64,000 nucleotides of DNA, taken from an uncultured Bacteroidota bacterium. Lineage in GTDB: Bacteria; Bacteroidota; Bacteroidia; Bacteroidales; P3. Below, one piece after another: positions 16,813-28,787 of this stretch. The notes under the pieces are model-generated. The model did not search any database. It saw only the letters and a program-made list of their open reading frames with translations, and had not been told where the DNA came from. The stretch is taken from assembly GCA_902777005.1 (NCBI GenBank), contig CACYSB010000008.1, forward strand, positions 1 to 64,000, given 5' to 3'. The position numbers and the translations under genes were made by a program. How positions within the stretch are numbered: position 1 is the stretch's first letter; each line of letters begins with the position of its first letter.

Positions 16813-17820
16813 TCAGAAACCTACATCCAGTTGCTTCAACTGATAGAAGAGGCCTATCGGGTTACGGCCAAGGGAACTGTCGGCGGGATACCAGCGGTGG
16901 AGCTTGGTTCTACGGGCGGCGAAGATGCCGCGACCTCCATCGATGTTGGTGTACAGCTCACGGCTCTGGTCAAGGTTGCCGGCATCGGAGATGTTGGACA
17001 TATAGGCGCTGAGGTCTTCACTACAGGCGGTAAGGTAAAGGTCGACCTGCTTTAGATAGGTCTTGGTGCCGTGGTCGTCCTTCAGCTGCTCCTTTACGTT
17101 GGTGAGGAAACTGGATGCCTGATAGTAGATTGTGTAGTGCTCGGCATTGTTGGTGGACGGCACCGACGGGGTACGCACGTCGATGTAGCGACGCTCACCA
17201 TCCTCCATGTAATACAGACGCACGAATGGCTGGTAGAGGCGGGCGTTCTTGAGTGCGGGCCATTCCATCTGGCATGTGTTGCCAGCCGACCTGAATGCGA
17301 ACATGCCGCTCCTGCGTGGGTAGGTGTTATAGGTGGGCTTGGTGAAGACGCTGTCCTCCGGATTGCGTACGATGAGCGATATGGGCTGCTTGGCGTGTGC
17401 TATAACCTGGCCGTCAGCGACACGGCGCACCTGTATATCGTAGGTGCTGTATTCGTCGAAGTGGCTTTTGCCGGGAATATAGTACATAGGCTGGGCGGCA
17501 GAGGCGAAGTTGCCGTCACGGCGGTTGACCGTGGTGTCACGGAAGGGGTATTCTGCCACGGTTGCGCCGTTGCGTATCTTGAGGAGTTTCACCTCAATGG
17601 AGCCAACAGGGTAGTTTATGGAGTCGCTGACGGAGCTGTAGTCGTATATACTTCCATCGCCGAGGTAGCAGCGTTCAACACGTGCCCACGTGGTGTCATC
17701 GTCCTGATCAAGCAGGCAATAAATCACGGGGATGTCTTTCCACGATGCATTGGGCGAGAATTCCACCTCGCAGGAGGTGAACAGAAACAGTATGAGCAGT
17801 ATTGGTATTATTCTTTTCAT
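16813..17820 (-). CDS. DUF4249-like lipoprotein
   Basis: The 335-residue protein has a lipoprotein signal with lipobox FTSC (Cys17). The opening IPVIYCLLDQDDDTTWARVER and the ending ELYTNIDGGRGIFAARR match the pattern of DUF4249 outer-membrane-associated lipoproteins of Bacteroidota, which I know only as uncharacterised. It overlaps the stop of the GH2-like gene by 4 bases and ends the kam operon. A role on the cell surface with the GH2-like protein is likely. Confidence 0.6.
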   Translation of the reverse strand: MKRIIPILLILFLFTSCEVEFSPNASWKDIPVIYCLLDQDDDTTWARVERCYLGDGSIYDYSSVSDSINYPVGSIEVKLLKIRNGATVAEYPFRDTTVNRRDGNFASAAQPMYYIPGKSHFDEYSTYDIQVRRVADGQVIAHAKQPISLIVRNPEDSVFTKPTYNTYPRRSGMFAFRSAGNTCQMEWPALKNARLYQPFVRLYYMEDGERRYIDVRTPSVPSTNNAEHYTIYYQASSFLTNVKEQLKDDHGTKTYLKQVDLYLTACSEDLSAYMSNISDAGNLDQSRELYTNIDGGRGIFAARRTKLHRWYPADSSLGRNPIGLFYQLKQLDVGF

Positions 17821-20800
17821 TTCACTTCGGTGATGTTTTCCGATATTTCTATTTCATCCATCATCAGCCACGGCTTAAGGCCTTTGGCACGGTGCCAGGC
17901 TGGTATCTTGCCTATGGTGAGGGGCTCCACCTTTATGTAGCCCACCGCAGTGCGCCCTACGGGGATGTGCAGTTCCACGAGTTGGTCGGCACTGTTTACC
18001 TGCGCGGCAGGGTCGAAAGGCAGTGTGTAATGCATGGTGTCTTCCCATTGGCTGCCGTCGGCGGAGAAGGCAAGCATCACCTCGTTTGGCGCGAAAGCCC
18101 ATACGGCGGGGCTGTGGGCGAAACGCAGCACAAGGTAGTCTATGTCAACGGCTTTTGCAAGTTCCACAGTGATGACAGGGGCCATGCCGGAGAAGCCAAT
18201 CCAGCCACGCGAGAGGTCCTCGACCGTGCTGCGCTCACCGTCATAGAGTATGGTGTCGGTGCCAACGTTATATGGGGTGTTTGCCTTGCGGGAGAAGGAT
18301 GTGCGCACAATGTGGTCATAGTTGAACTTGCGCGTGGCGGTGAAAGAGGGTGGCATGTCCTTGACAAAAGCGCGGGCTTTCACCACAGTGGTGGCGGTGA
18401 TAGTCAATGGAGCCGTATAGAGCGGTGAGGCCTCGGTGGGCTCGCTACCGTCGAGCGTATAACGTATGGTTGTTTGTTTGTCCGCCTTGGTGGACAGTGT
18501 CACGGTGAGTGGCTGCGAGAAGCGTGCGGCAGAAGCCGAGATGGTCGGCGGCTCAAGGATGCCGCTAACAACGGCCGGGCACTCGACCGCATAGCAGTCT
18601 TCCGGTTGGCGGTCGGCATTGTAGGGGCCAACACGCAGTCGCACATGGCGTGTTGGCCGCAGGGATTTGACACGCAAAGCGCCATCCTCGACGGAGAATG
18701 CGCAGAGGGTATCGACAAACTGGCAGAACAAGCCGTCGGCTCGGCCTACAGCACACCAGCGGACATCGCGACGGGATCCGCTGACAGTAGACACTGGCTT
18801 TTCATATACCCCCACAACGGCATTGCTGTTACGGAACAGCGTCTCGCGCCCGTCACCGAACCACCGCAGCGTGTCGGTATCAGCCAACGACGGCATCACA
18901 GTGAACACCGGCGTCAACGCTCCGCGCATTCGGTCGGTGGGTGCGATTTTGTAATCGGCAACAAGGTCACCGGTTCCATAAACGGTATATGACAGGCGCA
19001 CGTCGCACATGGGAGTGCCGGTGGGCGATGTATACTGCAGCATAGCGTCGACACAGAGGGTGTGGCTGTCGGGCTGTCGGCGTGCAACGGCCAATGTATT
19101 GACGCGCCAGTCGTCATGGCCCTCGAAAGCCAGCACAGGTGCCGCAAGGGTACTGTCGGACAGCACAGCACTATCCACAACAGCATCTTTGGTGTCAAGT
19201 TGGCTGCGCTTTGCACTACGGGCCGGAAGAGAGAATACCACAGACCCGACAGCAAGGTCGGCGGGTGTACTGCCGAGCCACTCCAGTTTGCGATTGCGGC
19301 GACGGTTCACGTCGAAGCGTATGAAGAGTTCTTCGCCAGCCTGCAAGTCAAGCTCAGGGATACGCATGCTGACCTTGTCGCTTTCACCGCCGCCCATAGC
19401 CACCGGCAAATCTCCGGCGACAACATTGGAGCGAAGGTTGGTATATATGGTATATTCAAGCGCATAGGCGCTGAATGATGTAAAATCGTTGTTGTTGTGC
19501 ACAACGAACTCTGCTTCGTCGGGAGTCACCTTGGAAAGGCTCATCGAGAAAGGACTGTAGAGTTGCTTAAGTTCCGCGAGCATAACGCCACCGAGTGGCC
19601 ACGAGGCCACGAAGCCACCCTGCAACTGGCGCTGCGAGGATACTATACCCCACAGGTCGCCGAGGTCGGCAAAGTTGGTTGTGTTTACGGCAGGCATCAT
19701 CAGGAACGGCCGTTCGCCGCTCTTGGAAAGAGCCTGGCGCATAATGTTAACCGACGGCAATGCCGGTGCAACGATATCGGTAACCTCCGAGAAGTCAGCC
19801 CCAGGGAAGAGTACCGGACGCTGTTTCTCAAGCGCCTTGAGGCGTCGGTAGGCTGCGGCCATGCAGACGCCGTTGTCGCGTGTGTCACCGAGACACCACG
19901 CTATAATGCTTGTATAGTTTTTGTATTTCCCGTAAAGGTTTTCCACACGCCGTTCAAAGAGTGGCGAATAGGACTGGTCGGTGGCCACAGCCTGGTTCTG
20001 TGAGGATGCTGGCATGAGGTTGGCATCGGCCACCACATAGAGGCCAAAGCGGTCGCACAGTTCATAGAAGAAAGCATCCATCGGCGAGAAACGCGCAGTG
20101 CGCACCGCGTTGATGTTGTTGCGCTTCATGGCCATAACATCACGCCGCATCTGCTCTCGCGAAGCATAGCCCTCTGTATGCTCCATGCCATAGTTCACAC
20201 CCTTTATGGTGATGGGCTTGCCATTAACAAGCAGCTGGCCATCCTTTATCTCAACACGGCGAAATCCCACACGTGCGCCAATGGTCTCTTCTTCATCCAT
20301 CTTCTCGTTGCGCAGGCGCACAACAACGGTGTACAAAGAAGGGCTTTCCGCACTCCACGGCTCAACGTCAGGCCATGTCCGGCTTATGTCCACCTGCTCT
20401 TCGGTACGCTTGTCAAAAATCACCCAGCGTCCCATACGGTCAAGCTGTCGTCCCTGGGGGTCCCACACCTCCACCTCAACATAATAGCGCCCCTTATGAC
20501 GGCTGTTAAAGACACTGGCGTCGACAGTAAGTGTACCGGATGCCGTGAGGGCATCATAGTCTGCCGTGAGACCAATGTCACTCACTCCGGGGTCGGTCTT
20601 AAATAATATGTACGGCTCACCGTTGAGGCCAACGGCAATGGCGGTGTCTTCAAGCAAAGCTCCTTGCGGATGCTTGATGGTTTCTATGGCAAGCATGTTA
20701 AACTTGCCGTACTTAAGGTATTTGTCGAGCAGAAACTCATTCCAATTGCGCGAGTCGTCGGCATAACCGACCACTTTGTCGTTGATATACACACGACAGG

Positions 20801-21074
20801 CGCGGCCACAGCGCACATTGAGAAAGACCATATAGTCTTTCCACACACGGTCCACCTCTATCTGTCGGATATAGACAATCGAACTGTCTGTGCGTCGCTG
20901 CTTCCAGCTACCGGTGAGCTCCATATAGTATGGCGACTCACGGTAGGCCAGCTTCTCAACGGCACCATCGTCATCATAGGCGACCACGTTGCTCCGCGGC
21001 ACTGCCACAGGCTGCGCCACGGACGCCAACGGCACGATGAGGAGCACCAGCAACCACGCTACTACCCTGCGCAT
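17817..21074 (-). CDS. GH2-like protein lacking catalytic glutamates
   Basis: The 1085-residue secreted protein (signal MRRVVAWLLVLLIVPLASVAQ) follows the LacZ-type GH2 layout: sugar-binding jelly roll (about 45-160), Ig-like domain, TIM barrel (about 280-510), later beta domains with a Bgal_small-like region, a chitobiase-type C-terminal module (IRYTLDGSEPTEASPLYTAP) and an F5/8-type C-terminal sandwich. The acid/base motif SLGNE reads CLGDT (394-398), so Thr398 replaces Glu. The nucleophile motif (normally lcEYaHaMGN) reads MMPAVNTTN, so Pro461 replaces Glu. Both catalytic glutamates are gone. It is probably a carbohydrate-binding pseudoenzyme. It overlaps the next lipoprotein gene. Confidence 0.75.
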   Translation of the reverse strand: MRRVVAWLLVLLIVPLASVAQPVAVPRSNVVAYDDDGAVEKLAYRESPYYMELTGSWKQRRTDSSIVYIRQIEVDRVWKDYMVFLNVRCGRACRVYINDKVVGYADDSRNWNEFLLDKYLKYGKFNMLAIETIKHPQGALLEDTAIAVGLNGEPYILFKTDPGVSDIGLTADYDALTASGTLTVDASVFNSRHKGRYYVEVEVWDPQGRQLDRMGRWVIFDKRTEEQVDISRTWPDVEPWSAESPSLYTVVVRLRNEKMDEEETIGARVGFRRVEIKDGQLLVNGKPITIKGVNYGMEHTEGYASREQMRRDVMAMKRNNINAVRTARFSPMDAFFYELCDRFGLYVVADANLMPASSQNQAVATDQSYSPLFERRVENLYGKYKNYTSIIAWCLGDTRDNGVCMAAAYRRLKALEKQRPVLFPGADFSEVTDIVAPALPSVNIMRQALSKSGERPFLMMPAVNTTNFADLGDLWGIVSSQRQLQGGFVASWPLGGVMLAELKQLYSPFSMSLSKVTPDEAEFVVHNNNDFTSFSAYALEYTIYTNLRSNVVAGDLPVAMGGGESDKVSMRIPELDLQAGEELFIRFDVNRRRNRKLEWLGSTPADLAVGSVVFSLPARSAKRSQLDTKDAVVDSAVLSDSTLAAPVLAFEGHDDWRVNTLAVARRQPDSHTLCVDAMLQYTSPTGTPMCDVRLSYTVYGTGDLVADYKIAPTDRMRGALTPVFTVMPSLADTDTLRWFGDGRETLFRNSNAVVGVYEKPVSTVSGSRRDVRWCAVGRADGLFCQFVDTLCAFSVEDGALRVKSLRPTRHVRLRVGPYNADRQPEDCYAVECPAVVSGILEPPTISASAARFSQPLTVTLSTKADKQTTIRYTLDGSEPTEASPLYTAPLTITATTVVKARAFVKDMPPSFTATRKFNYDHIVRTSFSRKANTPYNVGTDTILYDGERSTVEDLSRGWIGFSGMAPVITVELAKAVDIDYLVLRFAHSPAVWAFAPNEVMLAFSADGSQWEDTMHYTLPFDPAAQVNSADQLVELHIPVGRTAVGYIKVEPLTIGKIPAWHRAKGLKPWLMMDEIEISENITEVK

Positions 21075-21086
21075 ACCAGATATCGG

Positions 21087-21683
21087 TTAAAAATGAAGGC
21101 TCAAGCCGGCATCAATCATGTGCAGCGTGCGTACGTCGTTGAGTAGCGGCTTGTGCTTGTCGGTCATGAGCGACACATCGGCCATATTCAGCATCTTGTA
21201 GCCAACATGCAGACCTATGGCAAAGCCACGGTCTATTGCAAAACGACCACCCAACTGAGCGCCAAAATACACGCCACCTTTCTCAATCTTTGTCGTCGCA
21301 CTCGAGGCTCCCAGCGGCAAGGTGTAGCCAAGCTGCAACACAGCAAACGGCGTCAGCCTGGAGCGCATGAAATGGCTGCGGAGTTCAGCGTAGATTGGCA
21401 TCTGCGTGAACGCACCGGTGGGGTCCATCAGATAGGTGATACCGAGACCGACTCCAGCCTCTTTACGGAACTGGAAGCCTCCGGAAATACCTAGGGCATA
21501 GCCAGACACAGTGTCAGCCACAGTAACAACATTAGACGAACTGGGGGTACGGTTGATGTTCATCACATACGAGCCGTCAACGACGACATAGACACCGCGC
21601 CACTTGTACTCAATATGCCGCTGAGCAACTGCTGTGCCGCAGAGGCACAGCAGCGCTACAACAGCAAGGATTGTCTTTTTCAT
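21087..21683 (-). CDS. small outer-membrane beta-barrel protein
   Basis: The 198-residue product has a signal peptide (MKKTILAVVALLCLCGTAVAQ) and about eight amphipathic strands (YVVVDGSYVM, GYALGISGGFQF, GVGLGITYL, MPIYAELRSHF, PFAVLQLGYTL, GVYFGAQLGGRF, GFAIGLHVGYKM), ending in a strand DAGLSLHF with terminal Phe. This is the pattern of an OmpX/OmpA-size barrel. It lies 12 bases before the GH2-like gene and 9 bases after the CoA-transferase gene in one operon. The role is unknown. Confidence 0.7.
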   Translation of the reverse strand: MKKTILAVVALLCLCGTAVAQRHIEYKWRGVYVVVDGSYVMNINRTPSSSNVVTVADTVSGYALGISGGFQFRKEAGVGLGITYLMDPTGAFTQMPIYAELRSHFMRSRLTPFAVLQLGYTLPLGASSATTKIEKGGVYFGAQLGGRFAIDRGFAIGLHVGYKMLNMADVSLMTDKHKPLLNDVRTLHMIDAGLSLHF

Positions 21684-21692
21684 AATCGAATG

Positions 21693-22352
21693 TTATGCAT
21701 TCATCTTCTTGAGGTCCGGGCTGACAATGAGGGTAGCCTCGGTGGCAGCCTGCACCTGCTCGACGGTGAACTCAGGGTTAATCTCCGTCAGCACAATGCC
21801 CTTGGGGGTGATTTCCATGACACCCATCTCGGTGATAATCATGTTCACCTGACCCTTGGCGGTGAGCGGCAGGGTGCACTTCTTCAAAATCTTGGGGTTG
21901 CCCTTGGCGGTGTGCTCCATGGCGAGGATAACCTTCTTGGCACCCACCAGCAGATCCATAGCGCCACCCATACCGGGGGTCTTCTTGCCGGGAATCATCC
22001 AGTTGGCCAAGTCACCTTCCTCATCCACCTGCATGGCACCGAGGACACTGACGTCCACATGGCCGCCACGGATGATGCCGAACGAGGTTGCGCTGTCGAA
22101 GGTCGAGGCACCGGGAACGTGGGTGATATATCCGCCACCGGCGTTGATGAACCAAGGGTCTTCCTTACCCTCTTCAGGAGTGGGGCCCATACCAATCATG
22201 CCATTCTCGCTCTGCAGGATGACATGCACGCCATCGGGCAGGAAGTTGGGAATCATGGTCGGCAGACCGATACCAAGGTTGACGACATCGCCGTCGTGCA
22301 GCTCCTGGGCTGCGCGTTTGGCAATAAAGGGTTTAATCTGTTCTTTTTCCAT
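21693..22352 (-). CDS. 3-oxoacid CoA-transferase subunit B
   Basis: Subunit B of a class I CoA-transferase holds the catalytic glutamate that carries the CoA thioester. The 219-residue protein has the SENG motif with Glu49, the GIGLPT loop and NAGGGYITHVPGASTFD. With kamDE upstream, it probably moves CoA between butyryl- or acetyl-CoA and acetoacetate at the end of lysine fermentation. Subunit A, normally adjacent, is not in this window, nor is a fused version seen. It follows kamE by 23 bases. Confidence 0.85.
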   Translation of the reverse strand: MEKEQIKPFIAKRAAQELHDGDVVNLGIGLPTMIPNFLPDGVHVILQSENGMIGMGPTPEEGKEDPWFINAGGGYITHVPGASTFDSATSFGIIRGGHVDVSVLGAMQVDEEGDLANWMIPGKKTPGMGGAMDLLVGAKKVILAMEHTAKGNPKILKKCTLPLTAKGQVNMIITEMGVMEITPKGIVLTEINPEFTVEQVQAATEATLIVSPDLKKMNA

Positions 22353-22375
22353 TGTTATAGTTTTTTAGTTTTTGT

Positions 22376-23164
22376 TTATTTCCATCCTCTTGCCACCATC
22401 TCCTGAGCGATGTACGAAGCCTCGTCGTCGGCATAGGTGTTGGGGCCGAAGCCGGCGTCGTAGCCAAGCTCCTTTGCCAGCTCGTGGCTGATACGCGGAC
22501 CGCCGCAGATAAGGATAACCTTGTCGCGCAAGCCCTCAGCTTCGAGCATCTCCACCAGTTCGGTGAGGTTCTTTATGTGCACATCCTTCTGTGTGACAGT
22601 CTGGCTCACAATCAATGCGTCGGCGTGGAGCTCTATGCCCTTGGCGATAAACTCCTCGTTGGGCACCTGGCTGCCGAGGTTGTAGGCGTCTATCATGTCG
22701 TAGCGCTCCAGACCGTAGTGGCCGGCATAGCCTTTCATGTTCATGATAGCGTCGATACCAACGGTATGGGCATCGGTACCTGTAGAGGCACCCACAATGA
22801 CAATCTTGCGGCCTATATGTTCACGGATATACTCGTCGCACTCGTGCATATCCATGGTGGTGCTCTCCACCTTGGGCACATGGATGCCGGTATAGTCCAC
22901 CGTGTGCGTCAGCGAGCCGTAGCAGTTCATGAAGCAGAAGCCCTCGGTAAGCTCTTTCTGGTACACCACCAGCGGGTTCTCGAAGCCCATCTTCTTGAGC
23001 AACTGCTTGGCTGCCTCTTCGGCTTCCGCTCCTGCGGGCACCGGCAGGGTGAAGCTCAGCTGCACCTTGCCGTCGTTCATCGTGTCGCCGTATGGCTTTA
23101 TCTTGGTGAGGTCAAGGGTTTTGTCGTAATCCTTTGCCTCCATCGAATACAATCCTTCGCTCAT
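22376..23164 (-). CDS. kamE: lysine 5,6-aminomutase beta subunit
   Basis: The beta subunit holds adenosylcobalamin and PLP for moving the terminal amino group of D-lysine or beta-lysine. The base-off B12 motif DAHTVG carries His133, and Lys144 in IMNMKG lies at the position that binds PLP in the Clostridium sticklandii enzyme. Start ATG 23164 gives 262 residues and the numbering just cited. A GTG at 23206 would add 14 residues and nearly touch kamD. It follows kamD in the same operon. Confidence 0.9.
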   Translation of the reverse strand: MSEGLYSMEAKDYDKTLDLTKIKPYGDTMNDGKVQLSFTLPVPAGAEAEEAAKQLLKKMGFENPLVVYQKELTEGFCFMNCYGSLTHTVDYTGIHVPKVESTTMDMHECDEYIREHIGRKIVIVGASTGTDAHTVGIDAIMNMKGYAGHYGLERYDMIDAYNLGSQVPNEEFIAKGIELHADALIVSQTVTQKDVHIKNLTELVEMLEAEGLRDKVILICGGPRISHELAKELGYDAGFGPNTYADDEASYIAQEMVARGWK

Positions 23165-23206
23165 ATTATTTCTTTTTTGTGAAATAGTTGCCGGCAAAGC
23201 CGACAC

Positions 23207-24763
23207 TTACTTCTTTCCTTTCATAAGTTCAACAAACGGGTTAAAGTAGTGTTCGCCCTTCAGCGTCACACCGTCGAGGCCCTTGCCACCGGTCTTCGGG
23301 CGCTTCACGTTGGCGAAGATACCCTTCTCCAGCGCGGTGAAGAGGCCTTCGCTCTCCATGGTCTCCAGCAACTTGGTGGCATTGTGCAGCACCTCCTGCG
23401 CACGGCTCTTGATGATGCCGCCTTCCTTGAACTCCACCTCATCGCCGATATCCTTCATGTTGTTGAAGATATACTTGGCGTTCTCGATACTCAGATAGCG
23501 GTCGCTCATGAAGGGCGTGTGGATAGCCTCGGTGGGCATACCCAGCAACTGCAGACCCTGGTGCGTCCACTGGCCGATGACATTGAACAGAGCGTCCTGT
23601 ATGTGGCCGCGGAAGATGTTGCCGGTCATAAATTTCGTCGGGGGCATGTACTTCAGCGGAGCCTTGGGGAATATCTCGCGTATCATCTGCGCCTGTGCCA
23701 GCTCGTAGAGGAAGCCGTTCTCCAGCATGGGGTCCATCTCGAAGGCGTGGCCAAGGCCCATCTGCTCCTCCGGCAGGCCGGCCATCAGAGCCAGCTGCTC
23801 GTTGATGAGGTCCGAAGCGAGCACCGTGTGCGCCTCCTCGTAGGCGTCGGCGGTGGTCAGGTAGTTGTCCTCGCCGGTGTTGATGATAACGCCTGCGAAG
23901 CCGTTGATGATACGGCTCATGTATTGGTCAATCAGCGTGCGCTGCATATTGATGTCGCGGAACAGGATGCCGTACAGGGCATCGTTCAGCATAACGTCGA
24001 GGCCCTCGAGGGCGCCCATGGCGGCAATCTCAGGCATGCAGAGGCCCGAGCAGTAGTTGCAGAGGCGTATGTAACGGCCAACCTCCTCGCCCACTTCGTC
24101 CAGGGCCTTGCGCATGATGCGGAAGTTCTCCTGGGTGGCGAAGGTGCCGCCGAAACCCTCGGTAGTGGCGCCGTAGGGCACATAGTCGAGCAGCGACTGT
24201 CCGGTGGTGCGGATAACGGCGATGATGTCGGCACCCTGGCGGGCACCGGCCTGTGCCTGGACGACGTCCTCGTAGATGTTACCCGTTGCGACGATAATGT
24301 AAAGGTAGGGCTTGCTGCCCTCGCCTATCGTCTCGATGTACTTCTCGCGGCGCAGACGGTTGCCACGCACTTTCTCAATGGTTGCGTTGATTACAGGCTC
24401 CAGGGCCTTGTCGATCTCAGCCTTGGTGTGGACGGGCAGCTTGGTGATGTCGAGCGTGCCGGCAGCGATGGCCTCGGCAATCTGCTGCGGGCTCTTGCCG
24501 GTCTCCACCATGGCGTTGCCGACATAGAACATCACGCCCTCACCGAGGACGCCTTTGCTCTTCAGCTCTTCGACCACCACATTGGGCATTGGCACATCGT
24601 TGGCGTCGATGCCGTCGATGCCGAGGAAGCGGCACAGCGTGCGCTCCACAGCCACTGTGGTGTAGTCTTCAACGAAATCCTGCACCTGTCCGGCAATCCT
24701 GCGGGCCACGTCGCGTGCATGCTCAACCTCCACAAAATCAAGTCCTACTTTACTCTTTTGCAT
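23207..24763 (-). CDS. kamD: lysine 5,6-aminomutase alpha subunit
   Basis: The 518-residue alpha subunit forms the TIM barrel of the aminomutase. It starts MQKSKVGLDFVEVEHARDVAR, with the family's long LYIIVATGNIYEDVVQAQAGARQGADIIAVIRTTGQS core (here cited as separate known stretches), a glycine-rich GATTEGFGGTFATQENFR and NYCSGLCMPEIA. It is the first gene of a six-gene minus-strand operon with a full Bacteroidota promoter at 24812-24842. In lysine fermenters, kamDE act after lysine 2,3-aminomutase; neither kamA nor kdd nor kal is in this window. Confidence 0.9.
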   Translation of the reverse strand: MQKSKVGLDFVEVEHARDVARRIAGQVQDFVEDYTTVAVERTLCRFLGIDGIDANDVPMPNVVVEELKSKGVLGEGVMFYVGNAMVETGKSPQQIAEAIAAGTLDITKLPVHTKAEIDKALEPVINATIEKVRGNRLRREKYIETIGEGSKPYLYIIVATGNIYEDVVQAQAGARQGADIIAVIRTTGQSLLDYVPYGATTEGFGGTFATQENFRIMRKALDEVGEEVGRYIRLCNYCSGLCMPEIAAMGALEGLDVMLNDALYGILFRDINMQRTLIDQYMSRIINGFAGVIINTGEDNYLTTADAYEEAHTVLASDLINEQLALMAGLPEEQMGLGHAFEMDPMLENGFLYELAQAQMIREIFPKAPLKYMPPTKFMTGNIFRGHIQDALFNVIGQWTHQGLQLLGMPTEAIHTPFMSDRYLSIENAKYIFNNMKDIGDEVEFKEGGIIKSRAQEVLHNATKLLETMESEGLFTALEKGIFANVKRPKTGGKGLDGVTLKGEHYFNPFVELMKGKK

Positions 24764-24811
24764 TGTCTTTTATATTGTTTTATTAAATATTTTAGTATCT
24801 AAATCAAAATG

Positions 24812-24842
24812 CAAAGATACGAAAGTTTGCCGACATGGCAAA
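24812..24842 (-). promoter_or_regulatory. promoter of the kamD operon
   Basis: On the minus strand TTTG (24842-24839) is 19 bases from TATCTTTG (24819-24812), a full match to the Bacteroidota consensus. Confidence 0.85.
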
Positions 24843-24870
24843 ATATTTTTTCAAAAAAACGACTTTTCCC

Positions 24871-24998
24871 CGCCTCCGCTCCGATGCCTCTCCGACTGTT
24901 CTACGGTTGTTCACCGGTTGTTTAACGGTTGTTCTACGCTTTCAAACCGTAAAACAATGGTAGAACAATAGTCAAACAGACGAAGCAAAGACGGAGAG
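24871..24998 (+). repeat. palindromic intergenic repeat, copy 2
   Basis: The 388 bases between kamD and secA hold this element plus both promoters. It reads CTCCGACTGTTCTACGGTTG, three more GTT-rich 12-base units, then AAACCGTAAAACAATGGTAGAACAA on the way to GACGGAGAGG. The arms are less perfect than in copy 4. No gene is seen here. Confidence 0.8.
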
Positions 24999-25033
24999 GT
25001 GGCGCTTTGGCATGCTTTTTGATGTAAAAAAAT

Positions 25034-25105
25034 GCACCACAGTGGACGGATATAAAGAAATTTATGTATCTTTGCAAATTGCACCTGTGGTGCCCAAAGC
25101 ACCAC
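25034..25105 (+). promoter_or_regulatory. secA promoter with competing leader hairpins
   Basis: The -7 box TATCTTTG lies at 25067-25074. The transcript should start near 25081, exactly where GCACC (25081-25085) can pair with GGTGC (25089-25093). Alternatively GTGGTGC (25087-25093) pairs with GCACCAC (25099-25105). These two hairpins exclude each other. A further GCACCAC lies at 25034-25040, upstream of the promoter. It may be regulatory; no known riboswitch class is recognised. Confidence 0.45.
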
Positions 25106-25150
25106 AATTGATTGAATTGTATAATATTATAGAGAAGTACAAGTAATAAA

Positions 25151-28465
<3,315 letters not shown>

Positions 28466-28489
28466 TCTACAAAGCAGCCAGTGTTTTAC

Positions 28490-28529
28490 CAGACTGGAAA
28501 AATATTTATTTTGCCAGTCTGTTTTTTTT
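28490..28529 (+). terminator. secA terminator
   Basis: CAGACTGG (28490-28497) pairs with CCAGTCTG (28514-28521) over a 16-base AT-rich loop, followed by eight T. Its right arm lies inside the spacer of the next promoter. Confidence 0.85.
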
Positions 28530-28540
28530 ATGTACTTTTG
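28510..28540 (+). promoter_or_regulatory. promoter overlapping the secA terminator
   Basis: TTTG (28510-28513) and TACTTTTG (28533-28540) are 19 bases apart. The TTTG lies in the loop of the secA terminator and the hairpin arm and T-run form the spacer. Confidence 0.8.
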
Positions 28541-28563
28541 CACTTGATTCCGGAGAAGGAATC

Positions 28564-28620
28564 ATGAAGCGTTATGCTCGATCTGCTGATGAGAACCTAG
28601 GAAACTTTCAACAGCAATAA
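28564..28620 (+). other. possible 18-codon leader peptide
   Basis: ATG at 28564 opens MKRYARSADENLGNFQQQ, stopping at TAA 28618. It lies in the 5' leader of the lipoprotein gene and overlaps the first arms of the leader structure. There is no evidence beyond position that it is translated. Confidence 0.25.
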
Positions 28621-28706
28621 ACAGGGTCGGTATAATGGTTCGCGCGTATGGCGTGGACTGTCAATCCATCTTTGTTTATTATGGTTTTCCTAGGACCTTC
28701 ATCAGC
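28585..28706 (+). promoter_or_regulatory. long structured 5' leader (possible cis-regulatory RNA)
   Basis: Three nested arm pairs can be read: GCTGATGA (28585-28592) with TCATCAGC (28699-28706); CCTAGGAAA (28596-28604) with TTTCCTAGG (28686-28694); AATAAACA (28616-28623) with TGTTTATT (28673-28680). The transcript from the 28533 promoter has a leader of about 240 bases before ATG 28788. No known riboswitch is recognised. Confidence 0.55.
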
Positions 28707-28787
28707 GAGAGGAACATACAGTGCCACGCTTTTGTTATTGATTGCCTGTTGCGGTACGGACAGGAGAATAAAAAACAAACAAACAAA

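Noticed and set aside
28635..28787. N-terminal extension of the lipoprotein
   Set aside because: It would bury the lipoprotein signal 51 residues inside the protein.
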